Of a DNA stretch of 64,000 nucleotides, positions 57,131 to 64,000 are shown in pieces. Positions within the stretch are counted from its first letter, which is position 1, and each line of letters starts with the position of its first letter. The stretch is from JBAOHV01 sp037045265 (GTDB lineage Bacteria > Actinomycetota > Acidimicrobiia > Acidimicrobiales > Microtrichaceae). Under the pieces are notes generated by a model. It ran no database searches, was not told the origin of the DNA, and saw nothing but the letters and a program-made list of their open reading frames with translations. The DNA lies in contig JBAOHV010000013.1 of assembly GCA_037045265.1 (NCBI GenBank), positions 1 to 64,000 on the forward strand. The letters are read 5' to 3'. The translations under genes and the position numbers were made by a program.

Positions 57131-57915
57131 GCTCCTGGAACGTCGTGCTCGACCGCGGCCATCCAGTCGCGTTTGACCTGCCGCCACGCCTCGTCGGTCT
57201 GTCCACGCCGCCAGTAGGGCGACACCGACATGGCGTCGCGGTCCATGGCTCGGTCGGCGAGCAGGTGACGTCTCACCGCTCGTGTCTCGGCCGCCTCGCC
57301 GTGCACGAACGCGCTCACCGTTCCGGTCGGGAACGCCAGCGACTCGACGGCTGCCAGGAACGCAAGCGAGGGGTCGGCGTGGTCGGAGCGGTGGACCCAG
57401 GTGAGCTCGAGCTCGCCGGGGGAGTCGAGAGGCAGTTCATGGTCGTCGTCGTCGACCAGCAGCACGGCGAGGACGGGTCGACCGGGTGGGACCGCCTCAA
57501 GCGACGCTGCTATCGCGGGCAGGGCGCTCTCGTCACCGGCCATCAGGTACCAGCTGGAGTCAGGGTCGGGCCGGTAGCTGCCCGACGGGCCGGACATCCT
57601 CAACAGGTCGCCCGGTTGGGCGGAATCCGCCCACCGGCCAGTGACACCCACGTCGCCGTGCACCACGAAGTCGATGGTCGCCTCGCGTGCTACCGGATCC
57701 CAGCGCCGGATCGAGTAACGCCGACTCGCCGGGCGATCGAGCCCGTCGACCGGGAAATCGATCTTCACGTACTCGTCGCTGAATCCGCTCGACTCGAAGC
57801 CGGACAGCCCCGGGCCTCCGAAGACGATCCTGACCATGTGCGGCGTGAGGCGTTCGGTCCGCTCGACCGTCCCGTACTGCACTCCGGGTCCGAACTGGTC
57901 TGTGGGGAAACTCAT
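57127..57915 (-). CDS. Siderophore-interacting protein (ferric-chelate reductase, ViuB type)
   Basis: 262 residues. FAD-binding RxYS motif in DRPASRRYSIRRWDPVAREA, then DFVVHGDVGVTGRWADSAQP, GDESALPAIAASLEAVP and FVHGEAAETRAVRRHLL. These flavoproteins reduce and release iron from ferric siderophores in the cytoplasm. First gene of a two-gene unit with threonine aldolase. The NRPS lies ~4 kb away and reads the other way, so a siderophore link is not supported. Confidence 0.88.
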   Translation of the reverse strand: MSFPTDQFGPGVQYGTVERTERLTPHMVRIVFGGPGLSGFESSGFSDEYVKIDFPVDGLDRPASRRYSIRRWDPVAREATIDFVVHGDVGVTGRWADSAQPGDLLRMSGPSGSYRPDPDSSWYLMAGDESALPAIAASLEAVPPGRPVLAVLLVDDDDHELPLDSPGELELTWVHRSDHADPSLAFLAAVESLAFPTGTVSAFVHGEAAETRAVRRHLLADRAMDRDAMSVSPYWRRGQTDEAWRQVKRDWMAAVEHDVPGA

Positions 57916-57969
57916 CGATCTCCTCGGTGGATTCCCTCGACGCCGGTTCTGCTTGCCAGACTGCCGGTC

Positions 57970-58626
57970 ATGTCAAGGGCATCGACGACGCTACGTCCCA
58001 TTCGGCGCCGGGTGGCGTCGGCCGCTGTCTTGTCCGTCCTGGTGGTGGCGAGCTCTGGTTGCTCCAACGCGGGGGACTCCGTGGTGGTGCTCGGAGACTC
58101 GATCACAGCGCTCGGCCACGGCTCGCTCGAGGAGAGCCTGGGCGACACCTACGGGCTGTCGATCAGCGGCAACTTCGGCAAGACCGTGGAGCAGGTGATC
58201 CCCGAGGCACAGCGCCTGGCGGGTGAGCGCAGCTACGACCAGGTGATCATCAACCTGGGGTCCAACGACGTCCTCCAGGAGCTCCCGGTGGACGAGTCGA
58301 TGGCGGCTATGCGTCAGATGGTTGCGCTCTACCCCGACGCCAGGTGCATCCACCTGGTCGACATCAACGAGCACATGGTCATCGAGAGCACCGGCGAACC
58401 ACGCACCGATCAAGCCGTCGCGTTCAACGAGGCTCTCGAGGAGCTCAGCGGCAGCGACGATCGGGTGTCGCTGATCAGCTGGAACGATGTCGCGTCCGAG
58501 GAGCTGAACGACGACCAGCCGCCGTGGAGCAACCTGACCACCGACTCGATACATCCGACGGACCAGGGCAACGACGAGATCGACCGGCTCTACCGGACCG
58601 CGCTCCGGCGCTGCCCGCCGATCTGA
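57970..58626 (+). CDS. SGNH/GDSL hydrolase lipoprotein
   Basis: 218 residues. Basic start, hydrophobic core and lipobox VASSGC give a lipoprotein. SGNH blocks: VVLGDSITALG (catalytic Ser), SGNFGKTV (Gly), VIINLGSNDVLQEL (Asn) and DSIHPTDQGNDE (Asp and His). Expected to remove acyl or acetyl esters outside the membrane. ATG 57970. Divergent from the SIP gene. Confidence 0.85.
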   Translation: MSRASTTLRPIRRRVASAAVLSVLVVASSGCSNAGDSVVVLGDSITALGHGSLEESLGDTYGLSISGNFGKTVEQVIPEAQRLAGERSYDQVIINLGSNDVLQELPVDESMAAMRQMVALYPDARCIHLVDINEHMVIESTGEPRTDQAVAFNEALEELSGSDDRVSLISWNDVASEELNDDQPPWSNLTTDSIHPTDQGNDEIDRLYRTALRRCPPI

Positions 58627-58683
58627 CGGGCCGTCCCCGGGGCGGCGGGTAGTTTTGGACCCAGGCGTTGGAGGGAGCCCGCC

Positions 58684-60324
58684 ATGGCCGCCACGTTCGA
58701 CACCCACCAGGTCACCAACCAGCCGCCCCCGCTGAGCGGCCATGACGTCTTCGGGTCCGACGTTGCGTTGACCGAGGCCTTGAAGAGAGAGGGAGGCGAG
58801 CGGGCGCTACCCGACCTGCACGAGTTGGGACTGCTCGCCGGGAGCCAGGAGGCCCAGGAGTGGGGTCGACAGGCGAACACGAACACACCGGTTCTGCGCA
58901 CCCACGACCGCTACGGGAACCGACTCGACGTCGTGGACTATCACCCCGCCTACCACCAGCTCATGTCGGTGTCGGTCTCCAACGGCCTGCACGCTGCGCC
59001 ATGGGCCGATCGGAGTCCGGGAGCCCATGTCGTGCGTGCCGCCAAGGTAATCACCTGGTACCAGGTCGACGGCGGCCACGTCTGCCCGATCTCGATGACC
59101 TACTCGGCGGTGCCGGCCCTGCGTCATCAACCCGACCTGGCCGACGAGTGGGAGCCTCGCCTCACCTCGACGTCGTATGACGCGTCGAACCGGCCGGTGG
59201 GCGACAAGTCCGGGGCGACCATGGGCATGGCGATGACCGAGAAGCAGGGTGGCTCCGACGTCAGGGCCAACACCACGATCGCCGTGGCGGCGGCGGACCG
59301 GACCTACCGGCTGACAGGCCACAAGTGGTTCTGCTCCGCGCCGATGTCGGACGCCTTCCTGATGCTCGCCAACGCGCCCGGCGGTCAGAGCTGCTTCCTG
59401 GTGCCGCGCTGGCGCCCCGACGGCACCCGCAACACCGTTCGGATCCAACGGCTCAAGGACAAGCTCGGCGACAGGTCCAACGCGTCGAGCGAGATCGAAC
59501 TGCTCGACACCTGGGCGCAGATGGTCGGCGACGAGGGCCGCGGAGTCAGGACCATCATCGAGATGGTCGCCCACACCCGGCTGGACTGCGTGCTCGGCTC
59601 GACGGCGGTGATGCGCCAGGGTGTCACCCAAGCGGTCTGGCACACCCGGCACCGCCGCGCGTTCGGCGCCGAGCTGGTGCAGCAACCGCTGATGCGCAAC
59701 GTGCTCGCCGACCTGGCACTGGAGTCCGAGGCCGCGACCCTGACCGCTCTGCGGTTGGCCCGCGCCTACGACGCCGACCCTTCCGACGAGCACGAGGTGC
59801 TGCTCGCCCGTCTGCTCACTCCGGTCATCAAGTACTGGACGTGCAAGCGGGCCCCACAGCACGCGGCCGAAGCCCTCGAGTGTCTGGGTGGAGCCGGCTA
59901 CGTGGAGGAGTTCGACCTCGCGCGGCTGTTCCGTCAGAGTCCCGTCAACGGTGTCTGGGAGGGGTCAGGCAACGTCATCTGCCTGGACGTGCTGCGTGCG
60001 GTCGCACGCGAACCGGACGTCATCGACGCCTTCTGGGCCGAGGTCGACCTGGCCGCCGGTGCCGACGGTCGCCTAGACGGCGCCGCGGCCCGGCTCCGAC
60101 GACAGCTCGCTGAAGCCCCGGGTGACTTCGAGGGGCAGGCACGGGTGCTCGTCGAACGTCTGGCGCTGGTCGTTCAGGCGTCGCTGCTGGTGCGCCACTC
60201 GCCGGCGGCGGTCGCCGACGCCTTCTGCGCGTCGCGTCTGGGTGAGGGCGGCGGAAGATCTTTCGGCACCCTGCCAGCAGGAGTCGACACGAACGCGATG
60301 GTCCAGCGAGCGCTGCCGGGCTGA
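58684..60324 (+). CDS. Acyl-CoA dehydrogenase, AidB-like
   Basis: 546 residues. N-terminal segment THQVTNQPPPLSGHDVFGSD is the AidB-type extension; then TEKQGGSDVRANTTIA and LTGHKWFCSAPMSDAFLMLA (FAD and substrate loops), ECLGGAGYVEEFDLARLFRQ and SPVNGVWEGSGNVICLDVLR. AidB of E. coli is an alkylation-damage-induced flavoprotein with weak isovaleryl-CoA dehydrogenase activity. ATG 58684. Stand-alone here; it converges on the LigD-polymerase gene, itself a repair gene. Confidence 0.88.
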   Translation: MAATFDTHQVTNQPPPLSGHDVFGSDVALTEALKREGGERALPDLHELGLLAGSQEAQEWGRQANTNTPVLRTHDRYGNRLDVVDYHPAYHQLMSVSVSNGLHAAPWADRSPGAHVVRAAKVITWYQVDGGHVCPISMTYSAVPALRHQPDLADEWEPRLTSTSYDASNRPVGDKSGATMGMAMTEKQGGSDVRANTTIAVAAADRTYRLTGHKWFCSAPMSDAFLMLANAPGGQSCFLVPRWRPDGTRNTVRIQRLKDKLGDRSNASSEIELLDTWAQMVGDEGRGVRTIIEMVAHTRLDCVLGSTAVMRQGVTQAVWHTRHRRAFGAELVQQPLMRNVLADLALESEAATLTALRLARAYDADPSDEHEVLLARLLTPVIKYWTCKRAPQHAAEALECLGGAGYVEEFDLARLFRQSPVNGVWEGSGNVICLDVLRAVAREPDVIDAFWAEVDLAAGADGRLDGAAARLRRQLAEAPGDFEGQARVLVERLALVVQASLLVRHSPAAVADAFCASRLGEGGGRSFGTLPAGVDTNAMVQRALPG

Positions 60325-60352
60325 ACCGAGTCGTCCGACTCGGGCTGGGCAG

Positions 60353-61372
60353 TCAGCTCGTGCCGGGGTGGCGGCGGGCTCGGCTGGGGGCCACGCGGGG
60401 CGGCTCGTTCGGCTGCTTCGGGTACACCGGCGGCCACGGCGCGTCCATCAAGCCGTCGTCGAGGTCGCGTCGGAACCAGTCGATCAGCACGCCGATGTCC
60501 TGTGGGTCGTCCTCCATGCCCTGCCAGGGGTCGCCGTCACGTTCGACCCTGGCGGGAACGGTCGCGATCGTCAGTGCCTGCGGGTCGATGTCGTCCAGCT
60601 CGTCCCAGCGCAACGGTGTCGACACCTGCGCTCCTACTCTCGGTCGTGCCGACCAGGCCCCGAACACGGTCTTGTGCGGCGCGTTCTGGTTGAAGTCGAC
60701 GAACACCCGTCGTCCACGCTCCTCTTTCCACCACGCAGCGGTGATCGTCTCGGGATGTCGTCGCTCGAGCTCACGGGCGAGAGCGACCGCTGCGGATCGC
60801 ACCTGGTAGGCATCCCAGCGAGGAGCCAGCCGTGCATAGATGTGCAGACCCTTGGACCCCGTGGTCTTGGGTCGGGCCACGATACCGAGCTCGTCGAGCA
60901 GTTCGTGGACCCGGTGGGCGGCGGCGCGGATGTCGTCGAAGCCGAGCCCCGGAACGGGATCCAGATCGACGCGCAGCTCGTCGACGTGATCGGGGTCGTC
61001 GGCGTGGTAGGGCCAGACGTGGAATCCCAGGCATCCCATGTTGACCGCCCAGGCGACGTGGGCGATGTCCGCCACGACCAGCGCGTTCGAGGTCGTGCCA
61101 TTGGGTGTGGCCACCTCGGTGGTGGTCAGCCAATCGGGGGAACCCTTGGGAACGCGCTTCTGGAAGAACGACTTGGCCCCGGCCCCGTCGGGGTAGCGCT
61201 CGAGCAGCACCGGGCGGCCGCGCATCGCTCGCAGGATCGGCCGGGCCACTGCCTGGTAGTAGTGCACCAGGTCGAGTTTCGTGGCGCCGGTCGCGGGGAA
61301 GAACACCTTGTCGGGGTTGGAGATGCGGACCGTGTGCCCGTCTAGCTCGAGGGTCACCGCCGAGTCAGCCAC
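60353..61372 (-). CDS. LigD-type NHEJ polymerase domain (stand-alone)
   Basis: About 339 residues from GTG 61372; the open frame extends to 61459, but that would overlap the divergent GH3 start. Archaeo-eukaryotic primase fold: ISNPDKVFFPATGATKLDLV, LERYPDGAGAKSFFQKRVPK, the catalytic DLD in ELRVDLDPVPG, TGSKGLHIYARL and FVDFNQNAPHKTVFGAWSAR. Fills gaps and adds ribonucleotides during end joining. The ligase and Ku parts are not in the window; actinobacteria often encode PolDom separately. Confidence 0.88.
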   Translation of the reverse strand: MADSAVTLELDGHTVRISNPDKVFFPATGATKLDLVHYYQAVARPILRAMRGRPVLLERYPDGAGAKSFFQKRVPKGSPDWLTTTEVATPNGTTSNALVVADIAHVAWAVNMGCLGFHVWPYHADDPDHVDELRVDLDPVPGLGFDDIRAAAHRVHELLDELGIVARPKTTGSKGLHIYARLAPRWDAYQVRSAAVALARELERRHPETITAAWWKEERGRRVFVDFNQNAPHKTVFGAWSARPRVGAQVSTPLRWDELDDIDPQALTIATVPARVERDGDPWQGMEDDPQDIGVLIDWFRRDLDDGLMDAPWPPVYPKQPNEPPRVAPSRARRHPGTS

Positions 61373-61409
61373 GACGGCGACGCTACCGCCGGGGGCTACC
61401 GTCTGGGCC

Positions 61410-63837
61410 GTGGACGACAGCACCCAGACCCCGGACCCGAACACCTCCGCCTCCGACATCGTCGCGGCACTGGACCTGACGACCCGGATCCGCCTGCTCT
61501 CGGGCCATGGCTTCTGGGCACTGCGCGGCGTGCCGGGTCACGGGTTGTCGGGAGTCGTGGTCTCCGACGGGCCCCACGGTCTGCGTTGTCAGGTCAAGTC
61601 CGCGGACCATCTCGGGGTCGCGCCAGCGCAGCCGGCGACCTGCTTCCCGACGGCGGCAGCTCTCGGGTCGAGCTGGGACCCCGAGCTCCTCGCCCTGGTC
61701 GGCGCTGCCATCGGCGACGAGGCTCGCTCGCTCGGAGTGTCCGTCGTCCTGGGCCCGGGCCTGAACCTCAAGCGGCACCCCGCCGGTGGGCGCAGCTTCG
61801 AGTACTTCTCCGAGGACCCGTTGCTGAGCGGCAAGCTGGCAGCAGCGATGGTGAGGGGCATCCAGGTCGCGTGGCGTCGGCACGAGCATCAAGCACTACG
61901 CGGCCAACAACCAGGAGTCTCATCGCCTGGTCGTGGACGCAGTGATCGACGAGCGCACGCTGCGCGAGCTCTACCTGCCGCGGCTTCGAGATAGCGGTCA
62001 CGCGAGTCGTCTCCATGGACGGTCATGTGCTCCTACAACCTGGTGAACGGTACCTATGCCTCGGAGCACCACGAGCTGCTGCACGACGATCCTGCGCGAC
62101 GAGTGGGGCTTCGACGGCCTGGTCATGACCGACTGGGGCGCGACGAACGACCGGGTCGCGGGTGTCTCTGCCGGTCTCGACCTGGAGATGCCCGGCAGCA
62201 AGGGCTCGTTCGACTCCGAGATCGCCGCGGCGGTCGCCGATGGCCGACTGAGCGAAGCAGCCATAGATGCGTGCGCCGAGCGCGTCGTCGAGCTGCTCCA
62301 GCGGGGTCAGCAGCCGGGGCTGCGCCCGGTCGCAGATCACGACGGGCATCACCAACTGGCCCGCCGTGCGGCGGCCGCGGGCACGGTGCTGCTGGTCAAC
62401 AACGGGGTCCTGCCACTCGACGCGGTCGGTCGGATCGCTGTCATCGGTGGGTTCGCCGCCGATCCCCGCTACCAGGGCGCCGGCAGTTCGCAGGTCAACC
62501 CGACACGCCTCGATTCGTCCATCGACGAGCTGCGCCGACGCGTCGGCGACGACGCCGTGGTCGTCGCTGCCGAAGGGTTCGATGCCCGTACCGGCGAGTC
62601 GAGTCGGGAGCAGCTCGATTCAGCCCTGGACGTCGCAGCGGAGGCCGATGTCGTGGTCATCTTCGCCGGGCTGCCGGCGATGTTGGAGTCGGAAGGGTTC
62701 GACCGGACGACGCTCGACCTGCCCGAGGACCAGGTCCGTCTGATCGAGGCGCTGGCCGCGGCTCCGGCGCCGGTCGTCGTGGTGCTGAGCAACGGCGGTT
62801 CGGTGCACATGCCCTGGGCGGACCGGGTGGACGCAGTCGTCGAGAGCTGGCTGGGTGGTCAGGCCGGCGGTGCTGCCGCGGTCGACGTGCTCTTCGGGGA
62901 CGCCGAACCAGGTGGGCGACTCACCGAGAGCATCCCCGAACACGTCGCGCAGTTGCCGGCCGATCGGAACTTCCCGGGCGAAGCACGCCAGGTCCAGTAC
63001 CGCGAGGGCCTGTACGTCGGCTACCGGTTCCACGACAGCGCAGGCGTACCTGCCCGCTTCACGTTCGGGTCGGGGCTGTCCTACACGACCTTCGACTGGG
63101 ACGAGGTCTCGGTCGAAGGCGCCGGGACCGACCTGACTGTCAACGTCACGGTCACCAACACCGGTCAGCGTGCAGGCTCCGACGTCGTGCAGGTCTACGT
63201 CCGCGACATCGAGTCGAGCATCTACAGGCCCGACAAGGAGCTCAAGGGGTTCGCAAAGGTCCACCTGGAACCGGGTGCACAGGAGCGGGTCGCGGTCACC
63301 CTCGACCGACGGGCCTTCGCCGTGTGGGACGTCGCCGCGCACGACTGGCTCGTCGAGTCCGGGGAGTTCGAGATTCTGGTCGCCCGGTCATCGGTCGACG
63401 TGGTCGAGGTGGTGACCGCCAAGGTCGACTCGAACGACGAGCTCACATCCAACCCCGGACCGTCCGGGCTCGTGGCCGACGACGCCGAGTTCCGTGCCAT
63501 GTTCGGGGGGTCTCTGCCGGCGATGAGGCCGGTGCGCCCGTTCACGCGCAACTCGACCCTCGAGGACCTCGAGGTCACCGCTGTCGGACGGCTTCTCTCA
63601 TCGGTGATCGTGCGTGAGGGGATCAAACGGGCAGCGCAGGAGTTCCCCGACCCCGACGACGCGACGATCGCCATGGTGCGAGCGGCGTTGCGGGAGGGTC
63701 CGGCCCGGGGGCTGGTGCTGATGGGCGGAGGCGTGGTGTCGTTCGAACAGGTCGACCTCCTGCTTGAAGCGCTGAACGGCAACTGGTCGACAGCGGCCAG
63801 GTCGCTAGTGGGTCAGCTGCGCGGGCACCGGGGATGA
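61410..63837 (+). CDS. Glycoside hydrolase family 3, beta-glucosidase type (four frame breaks)
   Basis: GTG 61410. Four single extra bases (about 61866, 61981, 62009, 62082) interrupt the gene; removing them gives GIQSRGVGTSIKHYAANNQE, then LPGFEIAVTRVSPWTVMCSY and ELLTTILRDEWGFDGLVMTD, exactly the GH3 consensus. The nucleophile Asp is in VMTDWGATND. Downstream are the alpha/beta sandwich (AGTVLLVNNGVLPLD) and the fibronectin-III-like domain (VNVTVTNTGQRAGSDVVQVY), then an extra ~120-residue C-terminus. About 800 residues, cytoplasmic. Hydrolyses beta-glucosides or xylosides; its 3' end overlaps the amidase start (ATGA). Confidence 0.82.
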
Positions 63838-64000
63838 AGGTCCACACGTTCGATCTGGACCTTGCAGAGCTCGACGGCGTGGCGACAGCGGCGGCTGTTG
63901 CGTCGGGAGCTCTGCGACCGACCGAGGTGGTGGCTGCTGCGCTCGCACGCGCGGAGCTCGTCGAACCGGCGCTGAACGCCGTCGTGGTGAGCGACCCCGA
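63834..64000 (+). CDS. Amidase-family protein (N-terminal fragment)
   Basis: ATG 63834 overlaps the GH3 stop. The 55 visible codons read VASGALRPTEVVAAALARAE and LVEPALNAVV, the helix that opens amidase-signature enzymes such as GatA. The catalytic Ser-Ser-Lys region lies beyond the right edge. Probably co-transcribed with the GH3 gene. Confidence 0.65.
   Translation, partial: MKVHTFDLDLAELDGVATAAAVASGALRPTEVVAAALARAELVEPALNAVVVSDP

Noticed and set aside
48902..57915. Siderophore biosynthesis cluster (NRPS plus siderophore-interacting protein)
   Set aside because: They are 4 kb apart on opposite strands, separated by unrelated genes; no siderophore tailoring or uptake genes.
61860..62085. 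Programmed frameshifting in GH3
   Set aside because: Four breaks within ~220 bp at no slippery sequence, each fixed by deleting one base; error is far more likely.

Overview
The window is G+C-rich, densely coding bacterial DNA with many GTG starts and 4-base start/stop overlaps. The gene set (CYP125-type P450, F420- and deazaflavin-dependent enzymes, a mycothiol-type DinB protein, a SUF system ending in SufT, a stand-alone LigD polymerase domain, DUF6325 and SHOCT proteins) points to an actinomycete, most plausibly an uncultured Acidimicrobiia-like lineage. That placement is inference from gene content. I recognised no rRNA, tRNA, CRISPR array or insertion sequence.

Layout. 0-7.6 kb: start of an MFS pump, a SulP permease, DUF2252, a diacylglycerol-kinase-like protein, a membrane protein and a DUF1269/DUF6325/SHOCT operon. 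7.7-11 kb: a zinc-ribbon protein with two paralogous diiron proteins, then a redoxin and YggS. 11.3-18 kb: a large lipoprotein, an ArsR regulator with two START/SRPBCC neighbours and a striking twin operator, a DinB protein, a ClC channel and a MarR regulator. 18-22 kb: sufB-sufC-sufD-sufT behind a perfect 20-bp palindrome next to a TATAAT box. 22-28 kb: a lone NuoF-like flavoprotein, a polytopic membrane protein, CYP125, DUF3556 and an F420 enzyme.

28.4-35.4 kb is the most interesting part: five overlapping genes, GH2 glycosidase, uronate isomerase, fructuronate reductase, a LarA-type nickel racemase/epimerase homologue and gluconokinase. They spell out a route from beta-glucuronides through glucuronate, fructuronate and mannonate to gluconate and 6-phosphogluconate, with a 2-epimerase replacing mannonate dehydratase and KDG kinase. 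Nearby (38.8-41.7 kb) lie a sulfatase and a heparanase-like GH79 lipoprotein, so the region looks like a locus for using sulfated, uronic-acid-containing glycans. 41.8-46.5 kb carries SDR enzymes, an enoyl-CoA hydratase and a DegT-family protein with His in place of the PLP lysine. 46.5-53 kb has a PEP-synthase-like gene and a single-module NRPS (C-A-PCP-TE). 53-64 kb holds an esterase, DyP peroxidase, mesaconyl-CoA-hydratase-like protein, threonine aldolase, siderophore-interacting protein, SGNH lipoprotein, AidB-like dehydrogenase, LigD polymerase, a GH3 glycosidase and the start of an amidase.

A caution for every reader: about 25 frame breaks interrupt otherwise well-conserved genes, and where the repair can be read it is nearly always removal of one non-homopolymer base. 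That looks like residual insertion error from single-pass long reads rather than gene decay. I therefore annotate such genes as one CDS across the break and give the break position.
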